Source of the DNA: a virus
Strand: one strand, 5' to 3'
Virus record (IMG/VR): IMGVR_UViG_3300027977_000008
Span: 1 to 64,000 of that record
DNA length: 64,000 nucleotides
The stretch's first letter is position 1, and every line of letters starts with the position of its first letter. This document shows positions 17,601 to 27,500 of the stretch, one piece after another. A program made the translations under genes and the position numbers. The notes under the pieces are model-generated. The model had not been told where the DNA came from, made no database searches, and was given only the letters and a program-made list of their open reading frames with translations.

Positions 17601-19799
17601 TCTCTATCTGGAAATAGTGTTGGAGCTGTAAGAATTATCAATGCTGGAGGAAATCTCAAGAGCACTGATAATGATCTTATTGCAGTCAATAATACTAATG
17701 GTGTTGGAATTATTAGTGCTACGTATTCTATACCAAATGTAACACTGAAATTACAAACACCATCTTCAGGATTTACTACATCCAATCCACTACCATTTAC
17801 CATTGGAGATCAAGTATTTGTTGAAAATATTGGGGTTTCTACTGGTAAAGGATATAACTCCGCACAGTATGATTATCGCTATTGGACAATTACTGGAGTA
17901 AACACTGCATTTGGACTAGTCAATCAAGCCACAATTTCTTATGCAGTAGATGAAAATCCTGGTGTTCATGATGGATTATTATACGGAAGTGTATCTAACG
18001 TAAAGGATCTTGCTACATTTAGTTTGACACTAAAAGAAGGTGATTTTTATAATGGTGAAGAAGTCTATACTAAAACGTCATCAGCAAAAGTTATTGCTGG
18101 AAATGGTTCCGTAACAGATGTATTGAGAATTGATAGTCTTGTTGGTCTCAATACTGGTGATTTGTTGAAAGGTAGAATTTCAGGTGCTTCTGGAATCATT
18201 GAAAGTATGCAGAGTTACTCTGGATACTTTGATGTTAATTCAACTATTTCAAAAGATTTTGGATGGGAAAGAGATACTGGAAAACTAAATGAATTTTTTC
18301 AAAGAATTCATGATAGTGATTACTATCAACAATTTGCATACTCCCTAAAGAGTAAAGTTGGTATCAGTAGTTGGAGTGAACCAGTTGATAGTTTGGCACA
18401 CATTGCAGGTTTCAAAAAACACTCAGATTTACTTGTCCCATCAGATAGTCTTGCTGGACTCGGTAGTACTAGTGTCTCAACTGGAATTGGATCTCAAGCG
18501 AGTACAATTATATTGGTCAATTCAGACGCTACAAAATTATATTGTAAACATAATTGGGATCTTGTTTATGAAAAAACAAATAGTGATGCAACAATCAGCG
18601 ATAAAATTGTATTCAATTCAAATAGATTTGGTAGTTCTCTAATTTGTAAGTCTAACAGAGTACTTGAAATTGATGACATTAGCCCACAATTTTATTCAGA
18701 TCCCGATATAAGTAGATCTATAGAACTTGATAGTTTTGACTTCAATCAAGCATCTGCAATTAAATATTATGCACAAGTCGTACTTGATACTTCGTTAGGA
18801 ATTGTTTTTAACGAAACACAATACACAGAATTTGTCGTTTCTCATAACGGCACGATATCGTTTAACAACCAATACTCGGATTTATCTGATGCATTTGATT
18901 TAGGTGATTTTAGTACTTCAATTTCTGGAACAACTGTATCAGTTCTATTCTCACCATACAATACAACATTTACTTACGACATAACTTTCTACAAAGAAAA
19001 AATTGAACCAAGTGTTGGTGTTGGAACTACTTCATTTGGACATATTCAGAAAATAGGTATTGCTTCTTTCATAGCAGCATCTGGATCTCCAACACAACAA
19101 ATTATTCAATCCATTAATGCAAACGAATTCAAAAGTGGTAGTGTAATTATTTCTGTTATAGGAGTAAATCAAAAAAATATTGTTGAAGCATCTTTCCTAG
19201 GAATAGGATCTACTGCTCAATATGTTGAGTTTGGTAAGATGGGCAGTGGAGTTGGACTTGGAACATTTAGTGTAGATATGACAGCAACAAATACACTTCA
19301 TCTAAAGTGGTTACCTGCCGCTGGAGTTGGTGTAACGGTTGCTATGCTATCTACCCTAGTTGGTGTTGCAACTACAGTTTCTAGCGGTATTCCAGGCACA
19401 TCCCGTGAAGTTGGAGATGCTTCTTTAAATTGTACTAGAACTACAATTTCTTCTTCGGCATCCCCATCAGCAGAAACTATATCAATTATTTCTTCCAACA
19501 ATTATGTTTCTGTAAAATACCTTGTTGAAATTCATAATACAACGGATAATGTATATTCATTCTTCCATGTTGCAGCAAACATTTATGGTGATGTGATAAA
19601 TTATATAAAATATAATAATCTTTCAACTTCAGTTGATCTTACAAGAGATATACAAAATACTGATATGGTTGTTTCAGGATCTAATGGATTATTGAGATTT
19701 ACTCCAAGAACAAATAAAGCATACATTGTAAGAACATCTGAAATTATGATTGATAACCCAGATGACGTAGCATCTGATGTTGTTATAACCCTTCCATAA
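11601..19799 (+). CDS. giant baseplate wedge protein, gp7-like, with YHYH domain
   Basis: 2732 residues, the largest gene here (T4 gp7 is about 1030). Position after gp6 and the N-terminus (INEIIQSQIPEYIDVENPYF, then FYKSKGTEEAFKILFKALYD near residues 200-220) fit the cyanophage gp7-type wedge protein. Around residues 1168-1193 HSPILGYAYDGSPIYGPYAF matches the YHYH domain. Elsewhere it is built from repeated beta modules: a DNEIITYTGIG...RGFSG module (about 72-150, again near 1475-1540) and many GxGYT-type units. It carries recurrent GIGTT-like turns. It probably forms the wedge backbone plus extended decoration; the gp7 label is by synteny, and a fused fibre role is possible. Confidence 0.75.
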   Translation: MIETSILKVKINEIIQSQIPEYIDVENPYFGEFLKQYYYSQEYQGGPVDIADNLVEYKGLDYLNPKNLIGFTSLTSYISGVDDTIYVSSTDGWPTQWGLLKVDNEIITYTGIGSTVFTGCVRGFSGIEKNTKTNHPEYLTFTSSGIATHASNAKVENLSNVFLNEFLKKLKKLVLPGFEDRNLYGDLNESNFIRQVKDFYKSKGTEEAFKILFKALYDEGVEMVQPQKFVIKPSDADYIKNDVLVCEVVSGNPIKIEGQTLFQDTTPLQTSGSIYNVEKAIINGSTYYKISISKGTTVGKFLQVGKTFITKTSGAGSTIINIDSTVGFGTTGNLNYEDLQFSYTDKNYTQFLGVSGITTTVGIGSTVFASGFQTYSYEDGDLNTPVYLNIVGTISNFNGSAINQQEGSNINVKTLGIEQKDIRFTSWIYNIPTKYIVNNIISLGSNVYEFVFFSDHILYVGDILDIVDEDNNIIVGTLLQIINNKTIQVNCSALNLSKKHFIRRQLKTNKDYTADVQNVYSAGADVYVASNSIPHWTINPQKRIRNFTTSGVATSTQILITDHHFNDGELVVYKPSSTNGAVSGLSTNQSYYIRKIDDNTVSLAYSLENARRGQHITIFGSSDLSGITTHSLTPSNVGFSTIGAQKLLRKFLVPEYSETKIETIPGGVGLFDNGVEIYSYKSTDQVFYGPIQSVSVLNEGSDFDVINPTRLSVYQDGHTGAGSSVIAHVSGTIKEILVDTEGLDYTSTPTVYISGGNGSAVAEAKMKLVAHQVDFDSTSTGGIVDTVTDKITFPEAHGFKHGEEIVYNTRGTTPIGLGTTPGTLINGSSYFVIKNNDYTISLAETRQKSLVGIATLDITSNGQGLHAFSTKERRLKVDKVYVIENGTFSNKENTTTPVGINTFTDVITISNHGYTSGEELKYSTTELSVGGLNTTSRYYAIKVDNNQFRVSISTSLTNYIGLTSIGSGYHIFNYPPITITLNGPQGITTANATVTPIVRGSISDVHVKVGGDDFGSTIINDNYRPEIRIIEGSNASLRPLIVNGRLDSVIVKSGGSNYFSIPDIIIDGDGFGAKAKANISNGQIISVDVIDQGAGYTTNGTTITASTPGQGAIFSSNLKKWTVNKVEKYAKIGDVSSDDGFYETVRNTKLGNPYVNYYVPRILRTFLGDNGSQHSPILGYAYDGSPIYGPYAFANYTGTGALKYLQPSYAKISGARVNGPNISQYPAGFFVEDFTYVQGTGDLDEYNGRFAITPEYPNGVYAYYTTVSSSVVNDNGSPFNGVRQPVFPYVIGNYYNFTPNIFNYDYNSTQDIDPITLNLVRNTDAYKINDGYEFISNSNKNTTTQSKISKIKSGSVERIDVIESGLDYTVGDRIVFDNSNTSGFGAIAKISKIVGVAVTDITSSITTLSNIDLVCNNRSVTAISTTPHNLSDGSYVSIVGISSTSFNNITGTFRIDVKGVTSGLATSMLATGLTTSVQIIDLASKFSVNDIIKIDSEQFLIMGIDKANNKLNLQRRYNGTTGAAHTNRSEIVNLEREFTYELDKVVSLSTPKNETVFFDASSSVGVGLTYGVGIGTTISYIGAGNSQKSIFIPTRSIFLPNNPLLHGEEVFYSPGAGTSLTYSLNGSTTSPMPSKMYVQKLTKDLIALTNVKTGINSDLSRVFFNANIGIGNSHSFTTRRNIVSCSVKTVNVVVSTASSHRLRPDDVIDMTVVSTATSSVSAIYDPITRFVSIGSSINPRINIVTGDYLEFDVSNASLLNTKLEFFLDQSYNKTFVGSGVSALEITNQFAPGITSAKTTIHFTEQVPSILYYKFTSQTPSKIVEINKDINEYSKIVVHNSKFTGTHSLTTTTNQTFTYNIFEIPERVGYTSASYINYTTNSTNTKGSIAKIDILDGGKNYKSTPKVSASSTTGSSATLRTYGSNIGSIDIVQILDFGYDYLSDKTLQPQAAVPQVITLKDNYSVDTVAITSTGSKYLSAPNLIVYNRKSDIVNTESSIVASLSGNSVGAVRIINAGGNLKSTDNDLIAVNNTNGVGIISATYSIPNVTLKLQTPSSGFTTSNPLPFTIGDQVFVENIGVSTGKGYNSAQYDYRYWTITGVNTAFGLVNQATISYAVDENPGVHDGLLYGSVSNVKDLATFSLTLKEGDFYNGEEVYTKTSSAKVIAGNGSVTDVLRIDSLVGLNTGDLLKGRISGASGIIESMQSYSGYFDVNSTISKDFGWERDTGKLNEFFQRIHDSDYYQQFAYSLKSKVGISSWSEPVDSLAHIAGFKKHSDLLVPSDSLAGLGSTSVSTGIGSQASTIILVNSDATKLYCKHNWDLVYEKTNSDATISDKIVFNSNRFGSSLICKSNRVLEIDDISPQFYSDPDISRSIELDSFDFNQASAIKYYAQVVLDTSLGIVFNETQYTEFVVSHNGTISFNNQYSDLSDAFDLGDFSTSISGTTVSVLFSPYNTTFTYDITFYKEKIEPSVGVGTTSFGHIQKIGIASFIAASGSPTQQIIQSINANEFKSGSVIISVIGVNQKNIVEASFLGIGSTAQYVEFGKMGSGVGLGTFSVDMTATNTLHLKWLPAAGVGVTVAMLSTLVGVATTVSSGIPGTSREVGDASLNCTRTTISSSASPSAETISIISSNNYVSVKYLVEIHNTTDNVYSFFHVAANIYGDVINYIKYNNLSTSVDLTRDIQNTDMVVSGSNGLLRFTPRTNKAYIVRTSEIMIDNPDDVASDVVITLP

Positions 19800-19802
19800 A
19801 TA
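19795..19802 (+). promoter_or_regulatory. late promoter CATAAATA over a stop codon
   Basis: Overlaps the TAA (19797-19799) of the giant wedge gene and lies 12 bases before the next ATG (19815), which would give a very short leader. Matches the NATAAATA late consensus. Confidence 0.55.
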
Positions 19803-19814
19803 CTCTAAAAAGAC

Positions 19815-22800
19815 ATGGGATTTGAGTTAGGATCTGTAAATAAAAAATATAATTCAGCAACGGAAACCTTTAGGTATTCGTTCAATTTGACGCACGAAGG
19901 AGATCCTATTTTTCATAAAACATTTGACGGATCTAATACTTCTAAAGTTTTACTTAGTGCAGATACTTTTGTTATCAGCAATCATTTTTTTGTAACTGGA
20001 GAACCGCTTTATTATAATGCTGGTCCAGGAAATTCTGCTATTGGTATTGATCACACTAGCACTGGCGTAGGTGGTGCTACAACTTTACCACAAAAAGTAT
20101 TTGCAATAAAAATTAGCGAAAATAAATTCAAGGTTGCAGCTGCAGCAACTCTTGCAATTTCTGGAAATGCTATAGGTCTTACCACGGTTGGAGTAGGAAC
20201 AACTCATACATTTACAGCAGAAAAACAAAATATCAAATGTATTATTGCTCTCGATAATGTAATTCAATCTCCAATTTATAAAAGAATAGGTTCTGCAACA
20301 ACCCTATCATCAATAAACAATAGAATTATTCAAGTCAATGATATAAGTTTATTCAAGAATTATGATTTGATCCAAATCAATGATGAAATTATGAGGATCC
20401 AAATTGTAGGTTTCAATGCTAGTCCTAATGAAATGTTGGTTGATAGATCATGGATGGGAACATCTGTAGGAAGTCATTCTGTGGGAGACAATATTCAACT
20501 TGTATTTGGTGACTATAATATCAATAAAGATATAATCACATTTGCAGATGTTCCTTTTGGTGGTATTCGATATACTGTTGGATTTTCATCATCTAATGTA
20601 AATTTGATAACAACAAGTTTTACTGCTTTAGATGATATTTTTACAACAGGATCTAGAGTTCTTTTACGAAGTTTAACACCGCCAGCACCATTAGTTTCAA
20701 ATGAAAATTATTTCTTAATAAAACAATCTGCCAACAACTATTCATTTGCATCAAGTTTAGACGACGCAATCACAGGAATTGCAATTAGTCTTACTAACAC
20801 TGGTATTGGTACACACAATCTTGTTTATATTGATGTCACTAATGGAAGTTCTTTTCAAGGAAGATCTTTTATCCGATCTAATTATGAAGGAAATATTGTT
20901 ATTGATGATATCTCACAAAACTTTACTGGAATAGCAAAAACATTTACTATAAAAAGTTCTGGTGTAAATACAACTGGCATTACAAGCGATTTTGGTGTAA
21001 TATTAGTCAATAATATTTTTCAAAAACCAGAAGTAGACTATCAATTTTTAGGTGGAGCGTCAACAGGAATTACTTCAATAAGATTTACTGGTAATAGCAA
21101 TGCAGTTGTAGAAGCATATAGCACATCTGATGTAAATGCTAATAAATTGCCAAGAAAAGGTCTTATTGTTTCTTTAGCAAATTCTGAAGGTTATGGATAT
21201 CAACCAAGGTATGTCGGAACAGGAACCGCAGTGGTCTCTGGATTTGGAACAATCACAGTTGCACTGGGATACTCTGGCAGCGGATACAGAAACGGTCAAA
21301 CTACTTATAGAATTCATGTCAATGGCGGAAATCCTACGACTGGAGCTGCTGGCACGTTCACTGTCCTAAATGGAAACATTGATAAGATTTTTATTAATAC
21401 TCCAGGTGCAGGTTACACTTCAACAAATGTTCCTGCAATTTCTTTTGATGCTCCAATTTCATATGATGATATTCAATTGATTAGTTCTTCAACAGGTATA
21501 GGTGCTTCTGCATCTATTGTTGTTGGATCTGGATTAAGTATAACATCATTCCAACTAAACAATATTGGATACGGATTTACTGTTGGAGAACAACTAAGAA
21601 TTGCTGGAATTCCAACTGTTACTAGTATTGGATCTACTTTTGCAAATTCAATCTTTACAGTGGTTGAAACTAGAGATGATGAATTCGCTGGGTGGGTTCT
21701 TGGAAAATTACAAGTACTTGATGATTTTTCTTCAGAATTTGATAGCACTCAAACAACATTTACTATTACTGAAAATGGAATTCCTCTAAGTATTGAAAAA
21801 ACTGTAGGAGCACCAATCAATTTAGCAGATGTTTTATTGATATTTATTAATGATGTTCTTCAAAAACCAGAAGAATCTTATACTTTTGAAGGTGGAACTC
21901 AAATAACGTTTACAGAACCACCCGTTGCAGGATCTTCTTTACAGATACTATTTTATAGAGGAACAGATGCTGATATTGATACTACAACAGCACTCGATAC
22001 TATAAAAATTGGTGATGGTGTAACAATTCTTAAAAATCCAAATCAAATTATTCCTGTTGAACAAAATGAAAGAATTGTCAGAGCAATAGTTTCTAGAGAT
22101 ACATTACAAACCAACAATTATAATAAACAAGGAATTAGTCAATCAACATCTCCACTAAGACCTGTTGTTTGGTGTCAACAGCAAGAAGATTTGTTTGTTG
22201 ATGGTATCAAAGTGAGTAAAGCAAGAGTTGAGTATGCTGCAAAAATTAAACCAACTGCAAGAATTATCAAAAATGTTAGCACGTCTGATAGTGTTTTCTA
22301 TGCTGATGGAGGTAGTTTAGTATTCAGTAAAACAGAAGATCCAAATACAACATCATTTGATATTCAAATTATTGATAGTGATAAAGACAATACCGGATTT
22401 GGAACAACATCATTCATTAAACCTATAGAAACAGTTTCATCAGTTTCTATTTCTGGTGATGAAGGTATTATTACTGGAATTGGAACTACCAGTCAGGGAT
22501 TGCAGTTCAATTTCTTTATTCCTCTAAATTCACCACTAAGAGATGCATCTTTTGGTAACACATTAGTAACTGGCATTTCAACTGGTGACTATTTTATAGT
22601 ATCTAGATCCAATATTGGAAATGGAGTAACTGCTTTATCCCAAGATAGATCAAGTACTGTTGGTATCGCAACTCAACTCTTAGATGGCATCTACCAAGTA
22701 AGTCATATCAGTCCAGTTGGAACTGGTTTATCTATGAGAGTTCATGTCAATATCACAACTGGTCATGGACTGAACTTTAGTGGTTTAGGATCTGGTGGCG

Positions 22801-22952
22801 GTAATTTCTATGGTGAATACAGTTGGTCTAAATTTACATCATCAAGAGCAACTGGTCTTGCATTTACTTGCAATCCTCTAAATGGACTTACTGGAATATC
22901 AACTGCGCCACAAATTATTAGAACTACAAACTTATCTTTAGATTACTCATAA
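19815..22952 (+). CDS. large virion structural protein, baseplate/fibre type
   Basis: 1045 residues from ATG 19815. No T4 counterpart recognised from sequence; its place between the gp7-like protein and gp8 argues for a baseplate component or fibre connector. Modules: a repeated 'DEIMRI...VDRSWMGTSVGSHSVGD' unit (about residues 160-235), two 'LVNNIFQKPEVDYQF' units (around 390-430 and 675-720, form 'xFINDVLQKPEESYTFEGG'), and a GSGYRNG/GAGYT beta unit (around 485-545). These are typical of phage fibre and receptor-facing proteins. Gly/Thr/Ser/Asn-rich, no cysteine-rich or enzymatic motif. Late-type promoter immediately upstream. Confidence 0.7.
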   Translation: MGFELGSVNKKYNSATETFRYSFNLTHEGDPIFHKTFDGSNTSKVLLSADTFVISNHFFVTGEPLYYNAGPGNSAIGIDHTSTGVGGATTLPQKVFAIKISENKFKVAAAATLAISGNAIGLTTVGVGTTHTFTAEKQNIKCIIALDNVIQSPIYKRIGSATTLSSINNRIIQVNDISLFKNYDLIQINDEIMRIQIVGFNASPNEMLVDRSWMGTSVGSHSVGDNIQLVFGDYNINKDIITFADVPFGGIRYTVGFSSSNVNLITTSFTALDDIFTTGSRVLLRSLTPPAPLVSNENYFLIKQSANNYSFASSLDDAITGIAISLTNTGIGTHNLVYIDVTNGSSFQGRSFIRSNYEGNIVIDDISQNFTGIAKTFTIKSSGVNTTGITSDFGVILVNNIFQKPEVDYQFLGGASTGITSIRFTGNSNAVVEAYSTSDVNANKLPRKGLIVSLANSEGYGYQPRYVGTGTAVVSGFGTITVALGYSGSGYRNGQTTYRIHVNGGNPTTGAAGTFTVLNGNIDKIFINTPGAGYTSTNVPAISFDAPISYDDIQLISSSTGIGASASIVVGSGLSITSFQLNNIGYGFTVGEQLRIAGIPTVTSIGSTFANSIFTVVETRDDEFAGWVLGKLQVLDDFSSEFDSTQTTFTITENGIPLSIEKTVGAPINLADVLLIFINDVLQKPEESYTFEGGTQITFTEPPVAGSSLQILFYRGTDADIDTTTALDTIKIGDGVTILKNPNQIIPVEQNERIVRAIVSRDTLQTNNYNKQGISQSTSPLRPVVWCQQQEDLFVDGIKVSKARVEYAAKIKPTARIIKNVSTSDSVFYADGGSLVFSKTEDPNTTSFDIQIIDSDKDNTGFGTTSFIKPIETVSSVSISGDEGIITGIGTTSQGLQFNFFIPLNSPLRDASFGNTLVTGISTGDYFIVSRSNIGNGVTALSQDRSSTVGIATQLLDGIYQVSHISPVGTGLSMRVHVNITTGHGLNFSGLGSGGGNFYGEYSWSKFTSSRATGLAFTCNPLNGLTGISTAPQIIRTTNLSLDYS

Positions 22953-22955
22953 ATA
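22948..22955 (+). promoter_or_regulatory. late promoter CATAAATA upstream of gp8
   Basis: Includes the TAA stop (22950-22952) of the preceding gene and lies 22 bases before the gp8 ATG at 22977. Consensus late core at the standard spacing. Confidence 0.7.
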
Positions 22956-22976
22956 AAACAAAAAGTCTAGAAAATA

Positions 22977-24515
22977 ATGCCAGCGGTCATTACTGATCAG
23001 ATCAGAGTATTGAATTCATCAAATTTTGTCAGTGGTATTTCAACTTCTGATAATAGTTATTACGTGTTTATTGGTTTACCAAATGCAACTGAAGTAAGTG
23101 CAGATTGGAATACTAATACGCCATATCCAATTGATGGTTTTGATCAATATAACGATATTTACGATACTCTAATTTCTGCTAAAAAAATTACATCAAGTGA
23201 TGTTCTAAAAGTTATTAGAAAAATTTCTTGGACATCAGGTATAATTTATGAAATGTACCGTCACGATTACAGTATAAACAGAACTTCACCCCAAACTGGT
23301 GCAACTAGTTTGTACAGGTCAAATTTTTATGCAATGAACTCTGACTACAGAGTTTATGAGTGCATTTATAATGGTGCTGCTCCTTCTAATAGTGGAAACG
23401 GAATTATTTCTCTTGAAGAACCAACACATACTGATCTTCAACCAAGATTAGAAAGTGATGGGTATATTTGGAAATATCTATTTTCTATCAAACCAAGTGA
23501 TATTATTAAGTTTGATAGTGTTGACTATATTTCTGTTCCTGCTAACTGGAAAACAAACTCCGCTGTTGCTGATGTTAGAAACGCTGCAGTTGATGGAAGA
23601 ATTGAAGTTATTACTATCGAAAGTGTAAGTTCTGCTTCATATCAATACAGTGGAACAAAAAATAATGTACCAATTAAAGGTGATGGTCAAGATGGATTGG
23701 CATCAGTTACTTTTATTGATGGAAAACCAACAACTGTAACAGTAACTAATGGTGGGACTGGATATACTTTTTCTACACTAGATCTTGATAGTGTTGTTAC
23801 TGGATCTGGTGCAAGTTTTTCTGTAATTATTCCTCCTCCAGGTGGACATGGTGCAGATATTGATAAAGAACTTGGTGCCAATAGAGTTCTAATTTATTCA
23901 AGAATTGAAAATAGTGATGTAACAAATCCAGATTTTCCAACGGGAAATCAGTTTGCAAGAATTGGTCTAATCAAAAATCCTTTGGTCAATGGAACTTCAA
24001 ATTTATTGACAGCATCTTCTGCATCTGGTGTATATGGTCTTCGTTTGACTGGTGCTGCTACAACAACAATGAGTGTATCTGTTGATGGGCAAGTCAGACA
24101 AACAATTGGTGTTGGATCAACTGCGGTTGGGAAAATTATTTCATATGATCCTGTTACAAAAATTTTAAAATATTGGCAAGATAGAGATCTTGCTACTGAC
24201 AGTTCAACTGGATCAAAACCAACCTACGGATACCGTCTAAATAAGTTTACAAGTTCTCCAGGAACAGGCGGAGGTGTAAACGTAGTTGTAACAACAACTA
24301 CTGGCACTGAAACCGTAGGTATTGAAACAACATTTACTGGAGTTTCAACAACGGTCAACTCAAGAACTTATTACTTTGGACAAACATTTAATAATGGTCT
24401 TGCACAACCAGAAATTAAAAAATATTCTGGAGAAATCATTTACGTTGATAATAGACCAGAAGTAACAAGAGCTACAAACCAAAGAGAAGATATTAAAATT
24501 GTATTAGAGTTCTGA
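22977..24515 (+). CDS. 8: gp8 baseplate wedge subunit
   Basis: 512 residues; T4 gp8 is 334. The segment SDGYIWKYLFSIKPSDIIKF (about 160-179) with DYISVPANW is the recognisable gp8 core, and YRVYECIYNG fits the strand before it. gp8 dimers bind gp10 and gp7 in the wedge. The extra length lies in the second half, which carries a GGTGYT beta unit (about 255-275) and a Thr/Gly-rich tail, the same insert type found in gp14 and the giant neighbours. Own late promoter upstream; TGA is 4 bases before the next ATG. Confidence 0.85.
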   Translation: MPAVITDQIRVLNSSNFVSGISTSDNSYYVFIGLPNATEVSADWNTNTPYPIDGFDQYNDIYDTLISAKKITSSDVLKVIRKISWTSGIIYEMYRHDYSINRTSPQTGATSLYRSNFYAMNSDYRVYECIYNGAAPSNSGNGIISLEEPTHTDLQPRLESDGYIWKYLFSIKPSDIIKFDSVDYISVPANWKTNSAVADVRNAAVDGRIEVITIESVSSASYQYSGTKNNVPIKGDGQDGLASVTFIDGKPTTVTVTNGGTGYTFSTLDLDSVVTGSGASFSVIIPPPGGHGADIDKELGANRVLIYSRIENSDVTNPDFPTGNQFARIGLIKNPLVNGTSNLLTASSASGVYGLRLTGAATTTMSVSVDGQVRQTIGVGSTAVGKIISYDPVTKILKYWQDRDLATDSSTGSKPTYGYRLNKFTSSPGTGGGVNVVVTTTTGTETVGIETTFTGVSTTVNSRTYYFGQTFNNGLAQPEIKKYSGEIIYVDNRPEVTRATNQREDIKIVLEF

Positions 24516-24519
24516 TCAG

Positions 24520-27500
24520 ATGCCACAAAACACTAACCTCAACACAAATCCATATTATGATGACTTTGATCAAGCGAAGAATTATAATAAAATTCTTTTC
24601 AAACCTGGTGTTCCAATTCAAGCAAGAGAATTAACAACTCTACAGTCAATTCTTCAAGATCAGGTTGAGAAGTTTGGCAAGCATTTCTTCAAAGAAGGAT
24701 CAGTAGTAATTCCTGGATCTATTGCCTATGATGACAGATATTATGCAGTAAAAGTAGAACCAACTTTCTTTGGTGTTCCAGTTGAAAGATACTATGATCA
24801 ATTAGTTGGATTAACAATTCAGGGAAAAACTTCAGGTATTACTGCAGTAGTAAAAAAAGTTTTATCTAAAAATCAATCTATTGAAGGAGTTACAACATTA
24901 TATGTAAAATATCAGAAATCATCAGAACAAGATTATAGTACAGATCAGTTTCTTGATGGTGAAAATCTTGTAACTCTTACTACTTTTACTTACGGATCAA
25001 CAACAATTGCGGCTGGATCTGATTTTTCAACATGCATTCTTACAAAGGCTACTGCAACTGGATATTCTTTTTCTGTAACTGAAGGTGTATTTTTTGCAAG
25101 AGGTGCATTTATTGCAGTAAATGACGAAATAATTATTCTCGATCAGTATTCAAACACTCCATCATATAGAGTTGGATTTTTTGTAAATGAAGAGATTATC
25201 AGTGCTGTTGAGGATTCTTCATTATCTGATAATGCTCAAGGTTATTCAAACTACACTGCTCCTGGAGCAGATAGATTGAAAATTAGTTTGTCGTTAATTA
25301 AAAAAAACTTAGACGACTATCAAGATGAAAACTTCATTGAACTATTCAGAGTAAAGAATGGTGAAGTAAAAAAAATTATTAATAAAACTGTTTATAGTGA
25401 GATTGCTAAAGAACTAGCAAGAAGAACTTATGACGAAAGTGGAGATTATTATGTTAATCAATTTGATCTTCAAGCAAAAGAAAGTTTAAACGACAGATAC
25501 TCAACATTTGGTGTGTTTTTTCCAGAAGAAAACACCGATCAAGGAAATAAACCATCCAAAGACTTACTTGAAATTCAAATTGGTTCAGGAAAGGCATATG
25601 TTAAAGGTTACGAAGTAGAAACTATTGGAACAACTTTTTTAGATGTAGAAAAACCAAGAGAAACTACAACTGTTTTAGGTGCTGGAATTCCATTCCAAGC
25701 AGGCAATCTTCTCAGAGTAAATAATGTTTATGGTGGTGCAAGTGTTGGTCTTGCAACAACAGGATATGTAGATCTCCGTAGTCATAGACTTGGATCTAAT
25801 AAATCTGCCACTGCAGGACAAAGTGTTGGTAGAGCAAGAATATATGACTATAAGTGTACAAATGCAGATTATTCCAATAATGCCTCACAGTTTGACTTAT
25901 ATCTCTACGACATTCAAACTGACACAGAAATTACCCTAAACCAGACACTATCACTTAGTGCTCCTGCTTTAATTGAAGGTAAAAATTCTGGCGCTAAAGG
26001 ATATCTAAGATCTATATCTGGAAATATTCTAACTCTTCACCAAACTTCTGGTAATTTTATTGTTGATGAAGCAATCCTTGTAAATGAAATTGAAAATGGA
26101 AGAGTAATTACCAAAGTATTAGAATTTGATATTACTGATGTTAGATCTGTAAGATCTGAGGTTGGTATTACAACATTCAGTGTTGATACTGTTTTAGAAC
26201 CAAAAATTAATTTTGGCGCTAAACCATTTACAATTACATCTGGATCAGGTGGTGTTTCAACTGTTACAAGTTCTACAAGCGGTTGGACTGTAGGTATCAA
26301 AACTGGTGATATTGTTTCATACGCTAGAACTGATGTATCTGGATCTGTTTTTAATAGAGTAAAAACTATTACACCAACAGCACAGAGTTTGACTGTTGAA
26401 GCAGTAACCAATGTTGTTGGTGTAGCTACTGGAACATTACCACCTGGTGCTGTTAGTTTTTCTGGACTTCTTGTTGTTGCACCAAAAATCAGAAATTCAA
26501 GTTCTGGTTTTATGTACGCAGAGTTTCCAAATAAAAATATTGAAAGTGTAGATCTAACGACATCAGATATTTTTATTAGAAAAGAATACAGAGACAGAAG
26601 TTCATCATCTTTAGGATCATTAGATTTACCATCTTTAGCAGGAACAGATTTTGTTTATGCTCCATTTGATGAGGAAAGGTATTCAATTTTCTATATGGAT
26701 GGAACAGTTGAACCATTAACTCAAGATCAATTCCAACTAACTAATGGTGGAAAAGGTGCAACTATTTTTGGTTTATCTAAAGTAAATCAAACTGGTGTAG
26801 TTGCTGTAACAACTCAACAAAAATCAAAAGTTACATCCAAAAACAAAGTTTTAAACCGTTCAGCATCAGTTACTGTTTCTGGATCAAAATATAATTACTC
26901 AGGAATTTCAACTGGAGTTAGTGATGGTTTAATTTATACTAACGCATACGGTAAGCGTGTTCAAGATAAAGAAATTTCTTTAGATGTTGCTGATGTTGTC
27001 AATGTTCATGCAGTATTTCAGTCATCAACAAATGGTGCTCCAACAGTTCCAAGTTTAGTTCTTTCGTCACTAAATGGTCCAAATGGAACAAATCAAGATC
27101 TGATTAATAGTGAAATTTTAATTGGCAATACTTCCGGTGCTTCAGCATTAGTTCTTGGTAAAACAGCAACTAATCAAATTTATTATATTACTAAAAATAA
27201 TCAAAGTTTTCTTGAAACTGAACAAGTTACATTCCAAGAAAGTGGAGTAACCGGTAATATTTCACAAATCAATCTAGGAGATCCAAATATCTTAGATAAC
27301 TTTAGTTTTGATACAGGTCAACGACTTGAATATTATGATTTTGGTAGATTGATTAGAAAGTCTGGATCACAAGAACCTTCACGTCAACTAAAAGTATACT
27401 TTGATTATTTCACCATCAATTCTAGTGATAATGGTGAAATTATTACAACTAACAGTTATCCTGATTATAATGAAAATATTCAAACTTTTAATAACATAAG

